Shown piece after piece: positions 1-11,400 of a stretch of 39,520 bases of DNA (its first letter is position 1; each line of letters opens with the position of its first letter). The notes below the pieces were generated by a model. The model made no database searches. It saw only the letters and a program-made list of their open reading frames with translations, and was not told where the DNA came from. This stretch comes from Podochytrium sp. JEL0797. Taxonomy: Eukaryota; Chytridiomycota; Chytridiomycetes; Chytridiales; Chytriomycetaceae. A program made the position numbers and the translations under genes. Location: assembly GCA_027596195.1 (NCBI GenBank), contig JADGJG010000125.1, forward strand, positions 1 to 39,520, read 5' to 3'.

Positions 1-109
1 CCTCCCTCTTTTCCCCTCGCGTTCTTTTTTTTTATCCACTTTCTCACTCGTTCATTCTATGTCCCATTCCCTCTTTCTCACGCGTTTTTTCTTTCTCCCG
101 ATTATTTAG
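1..109 (+). other. 3' part of an intron of the acyl-CoA dehydrogenase gene
   Basis: This stretch is pyrimidine-rich, has no credible coding frame and ends in a TTATTTAG acceptor at 102-109. The sequence immediately after it reads as conserved acyl-CoA dehydrogenase in a split-codon phase, so the stretch is most simply the end of an intron. The donor lies outside the window. Confidence 0.75.
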
Positions 110-1001
110 CATACGCCGGCTCCGATGTGGCCAACATCCGCTGCACGGCCGTCAAGTCCCCCTGCGGAAAATTCTACATCGTCAACGGCGTCAAAAAGTG
201 GATCACGAACGGCCACTTTGCCGACTACTTTGTGACGGCCGTGCGCACCGGCGGCGCTGGCCACAGCGGTGTCTCGATGCTCCTCATCCCACGCTCGGAA
301 GGCCTCGAAACGAAGCAAATGAAAACCTCCTACTCTTCCGCAGCAGGCACCGCCTACGTGACTTATGACCAAGTTCGCGTGCCTATCGCCAATTTGATCG
401 GCAAGGAGAACCAAGGCTTCCCTGTTATTATGTACAACTTCAATCACGAGAGATGGTACATTATTTCTGCCATTAATCGATCTTCACGTGCCGTGGTCGA
501 AGAGAGTTTCAAGTGGGCTGTGCAGAGAAAGGTGTTTGGGAAGCCGTTGGTGGAGCAGCCTGTGATTCGGTTCAAGTTGGCCAAGATGATTGCGGAGGTA
601 TGTGTGTGTGTATTTGTGTTTGTGTTTGCGTGTCTGTGTGCGTGTGTTTTTTCTTGAATTCTCATGAACCAATTTTTTTTCAGGTTGAAAGCGTGCACAA
701 CTGGCTCGAAAACATCACCTACAACATGACCAAAATGTCATACAAGGAGCAAAGCTTGCACCTCGCGGGACCCATTGCGCTGCTCAAGTACCAGTCGACG
801 CGTGTGGCCCACAACGTGAGTGACGACGCGGTGCAGATTCTGGGTGGCCGCGCGATTACCAAGACGGGGCTCGGGTCAGTTGTTGAGGCGGCGCAGAGAA
901 CGTACAAGTATGCGAGTATTTTGGGTGGGAGCGAAGAGATTATGGCGGATTTGGGGGTCAGAATGGCGTTGAAGTCGTTCCCTAAGGATGCGAGATTGTA
1001 A
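110..1001 (+). CDS. acyl-CoA dehydrogenase, C-terminal part (5' end outside window)
   Basis: This is a flavoenzyme of the acyl-CoA dehydrogenase superfamily, which makes the alpha,beta-double bond of acyl-CoA thioesters using FAD. Two exons are visible, 110-597 and 684-1001, with an 86-nt intron (GTATGT...CAG). The first exon opens in a split codon giving YAGSDVANIR, the family motif in the middle beta-domain. KWITNG follows in the beta-domain, and the C-terminal helical domain ends in ILGGSEEIMADLGVRMAL. In short- and medium-chain enzymes the catalytic Glu sits two residues before the Thr/Ser of the YEGT-type motif. Here that position is Leu, so the base may lie elsewhere, as in the long-chain/isovaleryl type; this is inference. 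The N-terminal domain, and any cytochrome b5 fusion such as some fungal relatives carry, would lie upstream. Family assignment is firm; chain-length specificity cannot be read. Confidence 0.92.
599..651 (+). repeat. (TG)n-rich microsatellite in intron
   Basis: A run of TG dinucleotides with a few T insertions begins right at the GTATGT splice donor of the acyl-CoA dehydrogenase intron. It keeps one frame open by chance. Similar TG-rich runs occur in the third TFIIS intron (about 1955-1975) and in the TFIIS 3' UTR (about 2282-2298). Confidence 0.8.
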
Positions 1002-1047
1002 TTTTCTCGTTGGGTTTGTTGGATTTACGTTTCTTTTCTATACGCCG

Positions 1048-1053
1048 AATAAA
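1048..1053 (+). terminator. AATAAA polyadenylation signal of the acyl-CoA dehydrogenase gene
   Basis: A canonical AATAAA lies 47 nt after the stop codon. The TFIIS start codon is only 61 nt further on, so the two genes are packed head to tail. Confidence 0.6.
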
Positions 1054-1113
1054 TTCGCGTTTGGACTTGGATTCCGATGACGCACCAAAAAAAAAACAAA
1101 AAAACCAACCTCG

Positions 1114-2261
1114 ATGTTGGACTCGGAAATTGTGGACCACCGCCGCAAGCTCGATGCTGCCGTGAAAGAGAGCAACGAAGAGGTTCGATAATCAGCTCAC
1201 CCAATGCGTTTGCCAGCCCAAAAACAAGCCAACGAATCGCTGCAACAGAAAGCCATTTTCATCCTCGGACAACTCGACGCCTGGACACCCACCGCCGAAT
1301 CCCTCAAAGCCACCAAAATCGGCATCTTCCTCAACTCTCTGAGAAAGAACCCGGATGCGAGTGAAGCTGTCAAAACGAAAGCGAATCATTTCGTCAAGTC
1401 GTGGGCGGCCATGCTCAAACCGCATCATCCTGCTGGAACCACTCCTGCAAAGCCGTCGCACATCAATGTGTCGTTGGCGCGTAGACCTTCGATGGATAGC
1501 TTGGGGACGGGGGAATCGCATACCCCTGATGCGAGGTCGCCAGTGGAGATTACGCCGGATCCCGCGTTTGATGCGGTGGATGTTGATTTGGGGTCGTCGT
1601 TGAATGATAAGGCGAGAGATACGACTGTGAAGATGTTTTCGCAGGCTCTTGGGGGTGGCATTTTGAATGGTTTGTTGCGAGTAGAGTGGGAAGAGCGTCG
1701 TTTGTTTGATATATCAGTGTTTTTAACACGTCTCTCTCTCGCACCAGCCGACGAGAAGCTCTTGTTCTGGAAAGCGCGACAAATCGAGGCAGGCATGAAC
1801 AGCGAATACCACGGCGTTTCGGACAAGTACAAGAGTCAGTTCAGAACGTTGCTCGCGAATTTGAAGAACCTCGACAACTTGAAACTGCGTGCCGATGTTC
1901 TTGCGGGTAGAATCGTGGCGCGCGAAATGGCTACCATGTCGTCGGAGGTATGCACGCGCGTGTGTGGTTTTTGTGTATTTCGCTGTCGTGTTTTTTGTGG
2001 GGCTAAGAATGTTTCTTTTTGGGGGGCTGATAGGATCTCATGTCCGAGAGTGCGAAACACGCGAAACAGCATGCCGAGCAAATCAACAAACACTGGGCTT
2101 CTACAGCGAAATCGACGGAGGCAGTGACGGATGAATTCAGATGTGGAAAGTGTGGCAAGCGCAAGAGCACGTATTATCAAAAGCAAACGCGAAGTGCGGA
2201 TGAACCCATGACGACTTTTGTGACGTGCATGAATTGTGGAAACAAGTGGAAATTCTGTTGA
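1114..2261 (+). CDS. DST1: transcription elongation factor S-II (TFIIS)
   Basis: TFIIS binds arrested RNA polymerase II in the nucleus and stimulates cleavage of the backtracked transcript. The four exons I infer are 1114-1182, 1249-1669, 1748-1947 and 2034-2261, totalling 305 residues, which is normal for the family (about 300). Domain I (LW helical bundle, residues 1-80) runs from [13 protein letters not shown] to FVKSWAAML. Domain II (from about 130) carries NLRADVL-like helices. The C-terminal zinc ribbon has CGKCGKRKS, then the invariant [12 protein letters not shown] hairpin with the catalytic Asp-Glu pair, and ends CGNKWKFC. The first intron (66 nt) contains an in-frame TAA at 1189. 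Its donor GTTCGA is unusual, but the splice restores a colinear domain I. The second intron is a multiple of three without a stop, and an alternative donor at 1655 cannot be excluded. Confidence 0.93.
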
Positions 2262-2343
2262 TATTATTGGATGAGGAGGGGATGTGTGTGTGTGTTGATT
2301 ATTATCGCGGGTGTGTTCGTTTTTGTACAATTTGAATGTTGAG

Positions 2344-2349
2344 AATAAA
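2344..2349 (+). terminator. AATAAA polyadenylation signal of TFIIS
   Basis: AATAAA occurs 83 nt after the TFIIS stop and is followed by T-rich sequence. It lies just 74 nt from the stop codon of the convergent dynein gene. Confidence 0.6.
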
Positions 2350-2364
2350 CAGACCAATTTTGTT

Positions 2365-2370
2365 TTTATT
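2365..2370 (-). terminator. AATAAA polyadenylation signal of the dynein gene
   Basis: TTTATT on the plus strand gives AATAAA on the minus strand, 53 nt after the dynein stop codon. It lies 16 nt from the TFIIS signal on the other strand, so the two 3' UTRs must abut or overlap. Confidence 0.5.
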
Positions 2371-2422
2371 TTTTCTACTTTTTTCTTTCTTCTTTCTTCT
2401 AAAAACAAATGGATAAACAAAA

Positions 2423-5400
2423 TCACCACCCAGAACCCAAACTCGTGATGAGCGCAACTCCTCGCTTCACCCAATGACACGGAATTTTGTCAGACGGCAG
2501 CTCCATCGTGAGCACGTAGTTTGTACTATGTCCCGTCGTCGAAAGAGTCCCCGCTCGCGTCAACGTTTTGTACACGGGACATTCGTAAATCCCAGTCTCT
2601 GGCTTTTTCCTGTTGGCCTTCGGAAGCAACCAAATAACGCACATTTCCGTGTACAACTCCTTGGGTCTACTTTCCGCCAAAACGCGTCTCGTCGGGTCCC
2701 ATCGTGCCCCTTCCAAATAAAGTCCTCGAATATAACACCCATCCGAAGGTTTCGTGTGAATGTCTTCCCACCGGTTATCCACCATTTTGAACTCAAACTG
2801 CAGCGTGTCAATGGAGATTGTGTACTTTCTGGCAAAGTTTTGGAGCGTTCCTGTGAGGAAAGCTTGGGGGAAGAAGAAGCCCGAGATCCAAAACACGACG
2901 GGGATGCCGTTGTCGATCCACTTTTGGATGAAGTCGGCACGGGCCATGAGGTCGAGAACCCAGGTTGACAAGGACTTGAGGGATGGGTAAGCCTTTGCGG
3001 CCCATGAGGCGGGGACTTGGTTGATGAAGAGACTGTTGCACATTTTCTCCAGGGATTCTGACATGACGACTAACCCCTTCAACGCTTTGAGCAATTCGAC
3101 AATGGTTTGGTGAATGACTCCCAACAGCTTGTTGTATCGAATCACTTCCTGAATCAATACCGTCGACATACTCTCCTTATAATCGATAGGGTACTTTTTC
3201 ATCACCATCTCGAGCGAATACGGTTTCGGAATTCGAGACTGGATCGAGATGGCCGTGTCCGATAAAATCTCATCACGCGTCTTTCCACCCGCATTCTTGG
3301 TCGATCGCGGCATCAGATCGAGCAAGATTTCAAACATGGTGTACGTTTCCTTTTGGGCAAACGTGATGTTGGCGTTTTCGTGCATGGAGAAAATCTCGGT
3401 CACTTCGTCGATTGGCAAGCTCTTGATGTAGGCGCGGTATGAGTTGAGGTTTTCTGCCGGGATGGAGACGTAGACTTCGGAGGTTGAGAACTTGTATCCG
3501 TCATCCAGACTTCGTGGGGTGTAAAAGTCGTCGAGAATGTTCATAATCAGCCGTCGGTCCCAGTCATCGGTGACTCTTCCACCATAGTTGATTTCTCCGA
3601 CCGTGTATTTCAGCACCTTGAAGGGTGCCTCGGTGTACTCCTCCAGGAACATTTTGAGCTGTCGAATACAGATGCGCAGATCTCCGTCCGTAAATTCATA
3701 CGGGATATTCCAACCCAGTGGACCAAATTTACGACGCTCCTGAATAACAGCATGGAAGAAACTCAGTGCAAACAACAGCTTCTTCCACTCTCTCGGTTTC
3801 GTTGACTGAGCTAGATATTCGTCTGTGAAGGTGGAATAGGTTCTCATCAAGTTGGCCTTGATTCCGTTGGGAGGTTCGACAGTCATTTTCACACCGTTTT
3901 GGAGAATGGTGACTGGGAATTTGGGTGTTGGCAGCGACGTGAGCCAAAGTCTGAAGTCTCGGTGGACTTTGTCAGGGGTGATGGAGTCGATGATTCTGTC
4001 GAGGGCTGGCATCCATGAAGGAGCCAAGTGGCAGTTTTGTAATAAAATCCAGAGTCCTCGCTCCAGTCCATCTCGGATCAACACTTCGGCCTTTGGTCCT
4101 TGTCCTGAACGTAAAAAGTTAGCGTCTTGTATGAAGAAACGTAAAGAAACACGACAAACCTTGACCCAAAGAAACACCGGTCAGCTTCTTTGTAAATCGC
4201 ATCTCTTCAGCAAACTTGTACAAGGAGTTTGCAGGGTCTGCTCCAGGACACAATACGAAAATCAATGGAATCATGGCGCTCGATTCTTTGTACAAGGCTC
4301 CCAAATCCGAGGTTTGCGGCTCCACAAACCGATCTCCAAGCTGGGAAGCGACAAAGTCCTGAACGGCCGATGTGCATCGATCGGCACGCAGACATCGGAG
4401 TACCAGAATTCTCTGAAACTCTGAAATCCCAGTCTGCCATTTCTGCGGCAGTTTCTCACGATGGGGCGTTTGACTGTCGAAAATGACGCGGTAGCTTTCG
4501 AGAAAGTCGACAAAGTCTTGGTCAAAATTTTCAAAGGCTGGGAGCTGGGAGAGGGCTAGAATTTCGGCCCAGGATTGGCCGGACAGCCAATCAGGAGCGG
4601 GGTTGGGTTTCTTCCTTTCACCCCCGGGCACGGTGCCCGTTAATAGGAACTTCCACTCATCCATGTCGACTTTGTCTTCGTTCATCATCATCCTGATGCA
4701 CAGCAAGAAGGAGAAGAGGAGCTTGTGCTTCTCAAACAGGGATCGGCAGACGTTCGAAAAGAGCGAGAATGTAAAGTAATCGTTGATGTTGACGATTCTT
4801 TGTTCGATATTCTCACTCTTTTCAGAGTGTGTAATGGCCGAAACAAAGAGGTTCATGAACCACCCGAGGGAGTACTGGTACATGGGATCGATTGTTGCGA
4901 GTTCCGTGATACAGAAGAACAGAATGCGAGTTCTGACTGCCACAGGTACGTACTTGTTACGCGTGTAATCAATATCCTTTTCGGTTTGCTCCGCAATGAT
5001 GACCTTGCTTTGAATTTCTTCGGAGGTTTCCTTGGATGCGGCCAAGGTCTCAATCAGTCGCTCGTCGTCGACAGGACTTCCTTGAACTGATGACAAAAGA
5101 TACAAGATTTTATCCTCGATATCTTTGAGCTCCTTTTTCATTTGGGCGTTATTGATCGTCAGTTGATTCTTTGCTTCTTCCAAATCGGGTCTTTCGTTGG
5201 CAACCACGATGGCCAAGAGCTGATCCTCCAAACCGGATGGTGCAAGAGTAAAGTTGATGAGGGTGACAGTGGCGGAAGTTTCTGGAGAATAATGAGGATT
5301 GCTGTGTAAAAGCAGTTAGTAATGAGTGTTAAAAAATAAATCAAAAACTCACGGCAATTTGGTGGTGATGTAGAATTTGAAGTCTTCGTGGTATGGCAAG

Positions 5401-8400
5401 ATGGAATCACCAATTTTGATGACAACGTTTCCACCCTGTTTGAACGTCTGACGCAAAAGAACAGGGTCGAGAGCGGGATCGAGCTTTTCTTGCACATTTT
5501 CCAACAGCACCGGCTTTCCGAACCGAATCGCATTTTCCAGCGTTCGCAAAAAGTCTTTATCCGTCAGCTTTACAATGTCGAGCTGGTTGTCCTTTTCCAT
5601 ATTCCTGATCCATTTGTTTGCTTGGCCTTGGGGGTCAATGAGGAGCGGCCAGCGTCGTGAGTTTTGCACAATGATACCGTTGTCTCTGGACAAAGAATCC
5701 CTGGGTAATCCAGCAAGCTCCCATTCTCGCAGCTTTACAGGATCTCCGAGTGAATCCCATAAGCTGATGACATCTGAATGCGGAATCTTCAAACGCAGAA
5801 GGTTGTTGTTCCATTCCTTCAATAATTCTTGTCGGTACTCTGCAGTAAACGGCCCCAAATACGCGATGACACCACTGGCGAGAAGAACATCTCCAACGAC
5901 GTTCGTGATTTTCTGGTCAAGTTGCGAAACCGTCAACGCCCAACGTTTCTTTTCTCCAGCCAACCCGGAAATCAGCTTTCCGGCACGACTGAGTTTGACG
6001 TTACACTCTTCGACCTTTCGAGAAAGTTCCTCCTTCTTTGCAACGGATTCTGTGTAACGTTTTTCCATCTCCTTGATATTGATTTCGGCCTCTCGCATTC
6101 TCTTCTTCAATTCGGCAACAGTCTTCAACGTAATTTCCAAGGACTCTTGGGCTGCTTGAAGTGTGGCACGCTTCGGAGCGACACTTTTCGACACCCAATA
6201 GTATTTTTCCATCGCTCGAACCCATTGGCACATTGACGTTGCGGCTTTCGAGACTCGCGAAATGACGCTGACTTGGAATTCTTGCGAATCAATATACGGT
6301 TTGATCTTCGCAATGACAGCTTCGGAAATATTCTCCTTGTCGAAATTCATCAACGAATCCAAAAACTTTTGCGGCTCGGCAAGAAGACCTTTTCCAGACT
6401 CCCAGTAGTCGTCAATCTTTTTTCCGGGCTTATCTCCGTCGATTTTCTTGGGTTTGATGGCTTTCATGATGCAAATCGCTTCGATGACCAGTTTTACTCC
6501 CTCTGGAGGTCTCTGCATGGATCTGACTTCGATGATGTCGTTCTTTGAAAGGTTGTTCAAAGATTCTACGGCGGCGTCCAAAGCGGGAAGGGCTTCGTCC
6601 AAATCACGTTGGGCATCTTCGGCGATATTCTTGGTCTCTTCGGCCTTCTTGGTTGCGCTCGACTCCTCTTTCATAACAATCTCCTTCATCTCTTCGGCCT
6701 TTACTTTGTCGACAGCAATCTTTTTCATGGCGTATTCCGTCTCTTGAGAAGTCTGGAGCAACATGGGGGCCATAGCTTCGAGTTCCTCCTGCAAAATCTC
6801 AACTTCCTTGGTTGCGTTCAAGAGCTTTTCTAGACCAGTAGCCGTGCGCTTTCTCAACGCCAACAACTCGTTTCGCTTTTTGTCCAACAGTTTCTTGTAC
6901 AACCCCAGGAGTTCGAGATAACTCTTTGGAGTGACGTAGTTGTTTCTGTTTACCTCATTTTTGTATTTGATGCAGCAAGCTCGAACGCTCTCATGCATTG
7001 TCATACAGAGATTCACGATTCCGTCAATCACTTGCTCCGATCCCAGATCTGAAACTTCTGAAATGGAGTTTGCAGCCACGGACCTGAGAGCCTCTTCGGG
7101 CCACGTAGAGAACCAATCGATAGTGCAGCAATTGACGAGAGACGGGAACATTCGGAGTCGGTTTCGGAACGCGTCTCCGATAGGACTCATGCAAATAATC
7201 AAATGCAAATTGTTTCTGACGCGCTGAATGTACAGAGCAAACAAATTCTCTCTGTTGGCGGTGATGCCCATGTCAACTGCAATGGGTCGCATTGCATTGA
7301 GAATTTGATCCACGTCGTCGTTCCCGTAAATATTGGGGACGTCTCCTCCGTTCAGAATATTGTTCACGTCCTCCAAACACGCCTCTTGGAAGATTTGCGT
7401 ATCGCAAAACAAGAATACAACCTGTTTTGCATCCATTCCTGCCCACATGAGAACCTTTTTCAAGTCTTCGCGCCATTCAGGGGTACCATAGTTTTTGCTG
7501 ATTTCGATTTGGAACATTTCGTACTCCTCCATGTACGTGGCGAGCCGAGAGAGGGATTGGCGACCCGATCCTCCTACACCCAACAACAGAGCGTGTCCCA
7601 TCGGCGCTCGGATAATACGGCAAATTCTCGAAACATGTTCGATCGCGTCCAAAAACATGACCAATCGCATGGGCGACGTGGTTGTGGAGTTGTAGTCGTC
7701 CAAGTACTCTTCGGCAATCTTGACAAGTTTGCGAATGTCCTTGATTTCGGTGTAGATTTTTGGATCCGCTCCTGGTGTCAAATAATCTCCGTAAACGATG
7801 GGCTCGTTGGTGACAACCTCTTGCCAGCCGAGCTGCAGCTTGTCGAGGATGGTTCCCTTGATGAGCTCCGAAAACCAAGTCTTGTCGATATTGTCAACAA
7901 GACGATCTTGGAATACCCGCATGCACTCGTGAAGCCATAGTCTGACGATATCTGTTTCGATATTCACAGTTTTGATGTCGGCTGAGAGAACTCCTTGAAC
8001 GACCTGAATAAAGAGTTGGCAACGAATAAAGAACAATTGCAGAAAGGAAGCGTACCTTTGCTAAATCACGCAAATTAAATGTGTAGTGACTCTTTGCTGG
8101 GGTGGGAAGCAGCTCAGCTCGGATGGTGTTGTAGATATGAATTGAAGCTGCCACAATCGGGTCCGTCTTCGAAGCAATTTCCGGAGGGAACTTTTGCAGG
8201 AACGATCCCAAAATAGTGGAAAAGATACGCTGGAGAGATTCATCTTCCATCTCAACAAACGACAGAAGGTTGAAGTGGCGCGTCATTCTCTGAGTAATTG
8301 GGTTTCGGCCTCCTCCTGGTGGTCCCATTCCGCAGACATATGTGATATCTACGAGCTCCATGAATTTTCCGACGGCTTTTCTGTCGTACCAGCCGCCATA

Positions 8401-11400
8401 ATCCAACCATTGTCTCAAGAGCTCGATTGGAGGTTGAGCTCCACAGAGATTATCCAACATTGGCATCTATAAGCCATCAACTGAATTAATATCACGCAAT
8501 GGGAAGGAGCGATTTACTTACGTTCAGATCGTCGACAAAGATTACAAACTTCTTGCCCACAGGAGGGCCAAAGACGCCCTTCCTTCGCTTTTCCATTTTG
8601 GAATCAATCAAATCTTGAGTTTGGTTTGCTCCGGTTCTCGCAGAAAAGCTGAAGATGAGAGGAGTGAACGAAGGGTCCATTCCCTTCATTAGCTTGTCAG
8701 TGATGGTCACGGACTTTCCGGTTCCGGTTGGCCCTGTGCATAACGCGTGGCAGCCATTGTGCAACAGAATATGCAGAATATAGGTGTTTCTGATGGTATC
8801 CATTGTTGGCACAATGACATCTTGCGACGAACCCTTCTGCGGGACGACTAATTCGGGAGCAAACTCCATCCAGCTGGCCCATTCCTTTTGCTCTTGGTCG
8901 AAATTGAAGTCATACACGGAGCCAGTTTCTGGAAAGGGGATTTTTGGCGGCCTGCTCTTCATCTTATCGCGAAACCACCCTTCGAATTTTTTGTGCCCAT
9001 CAGCGTCACTGGTAGCTCCGATTGACCAAACCACGGAAAACAAAAATAGAGATTCCAATACTTGAGCGAACACGGGGAGTCTTTCCGTTGGATTTGGGGC
9101 GTTGGGGTCGTCGTTTGATGTGAAAGGGACCAAGAGACATTGGAGAATCCTCATCAAACTCTGCGTAAGATTTCCATCCGTAGTTGCTACACCCTCACGA
9201 ATATTGCTGCGTAAAAATCTCAAACCGTCCTCCAGATAATAGTCAAACAGGGGATCAATAATGGACCTGAAGGTTGACACATACGTGGGAGGAAGCGTTC
9301 TCTCTCGAACAATCAGCCATGACTTCAATAGTGGGAGGACTCCCAGAGCACCTGGCTCCATATAAATCATACCACAGCGAGAAACGGTTGCAGGAGATGC
9401 GTACTGCAGATTTTCGACCTCAAACATCATTGTTTGCGTGTTGGCCATCTTGATAATTTCTCCACTACTCAGGCAGAGCTTCTTGTTGTCATCCAAGAGC
9501 GTGTTCATACTCTCTACCCAAACTGCATCAACAGGGCCATCGAAGCAGTACCACTTTTTGTCTGGCAGACCATCTTCAATCCCCTCTCTCATCAAGCACG
9601 GCAATATTCCGTCCGTCCACTCGTGGGTTTGCTGATCGAATTCTCCATAAATCTGACCCATGGTAATAGACTTGGGATTGAGAACGTGTACTTTGACTTT
9701 CTCGATCGTTTTCCCGTTCGGGGCCTTCTTTCCTTGGAGGGCGGATAACGCTCTGGAAAGAACTCGAGTACAGCACGTTTTCCCTCCACCAGTGGGTCCT
9801 ACCAGCATTAAACCATGGCGAACAACAGTGGTCTCGTAAAGCTGGATGCATTTTTTGATAAATCCTGCCTCCGCTTGGAGCGTCATAACTTCACACGTTT
9901 TGTTGAGGGAGTCTAGAATGTCACCGTAGTCGATCGGCGGTTGCTCAACTCCGGGGAATAGATCCGAGATGATACCATTGAATAGTGGAACATCATCTGC
10001 CAAGAACTTGGGCAAGTTGCAGTCACACAAGGCCCTGAGTAAAATCAAGTCCTCGAGAGTGCTTGGTTGCTCGCGTTTTAGGTTACCCGCAGACGAAATG
10101 ACAGTTTTGACAGCCCTCATTCCAAAATCATAATGGTCCTGGGACGACAGCTGCTCCGATGACAATTTGAACGTGGCGACCATCTTTTCGGACAAGATCT
10201 TGGCGTTGGAAAACCCGAACGAGAACAATGAAATCTCTCCAATCATTCCATAGTTGGGAATCATCATTGCCACTGGTCGGAACAGCGCCTTGAGGTTATC
10301 GGGCAACTCGGTACGACCCTTTGAAAAAACTGATTCAATAAAAGCCAAAAAATATTAATTAGAAAGACAAGAAATTAACTGCATATCCTGGGTTCATTGT
10401 AATGAAAATCGCATTTGATCCATCCAGCGGCAAGTCTACTCCTTCAAACATGAATCGCGTCTGCCCTGCTGCAACGGCCTTTTGAATTGTTGTGATTTGC
10501 TGAGCAATCACCGAAAGAACTGAGTTGAGCGGATTTTAGTTTTTGATGTCGTTTCCTTATGATACAAACCTTCGATATCAATGCGGTTAAACTCGTCAAA
10601 GCACGCCCATGCTCCTGCGGCGGCCAAACCCTTGAAGAACTTCGCCATTGCCAAATAATCCAATTGATCACTACAGTTGAAAACGACACACTGTTTGGCC
10701 AACGCCTTTGCGAGATCCTTTGTCGTCTCTGTGCTTAGAAGTTAGTTGACCAACCACAGAAAAACTGCACTAGGCATACCAGTCTTGCCAGTTCCGGCTG
10801 TATAAAAAAATGAAACGCGTAGAAAAATGAGCAAAAAACAAATGTGCTAATTTTGAAACAAACCTGGTCCCGCAGGAGCACCACCCATCCCTAGATGCAT
10901 CGCTCCGGTCAATGTCAAATAGCAGCGATCCGTGAGAGGGGTAATGACCAATCGACCCGTGTTTCCGAGGTATTCGTATCTAAGTTTAGGATCAGAATGG
11001 CTGCGAAATCCGCTTTCGCAAAGCCAACTCACCCGTATTTGAAGTTTGCGTTCACAATTTTGACTCGAAGATCATCCTCTTCCCAATAATACCTCAGCTG
11101 CGAGATCCATTCGAAATCGTTATCCGAACAAACACCAGTGTCCACGAGCTTCTTGACGACATCACGCGCGTGGACATCAATGACAATCAAATCGCCTAAA
11201 ACCAAGCGATTCAAGAAAGGCAGCTCTCCACGGACAAGAGACACCAATCCCTGCAATTGTGCTAGCAGTCTAGTGTACAAGGTTTTCAAACCCGTTTGTC
11301 CAGTTTTGAGAGCCTCGCTGACTTCCTTGGTCCAAAAAGTTTGACTGACGGCAATAACGGCTTGTCCCGCAAAGTCGAGCACCCATTGTGTCCTTGGGCG

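Noticed and set aside
1655..1747. Alternative donor GTGGCA at 1655 for TFIIS intron 2
   Set aside because: It keeps the frame, but GTTTGT at 1670 matches donors used elsewhere in the window; both are possible, and the weaker one was not chosen.
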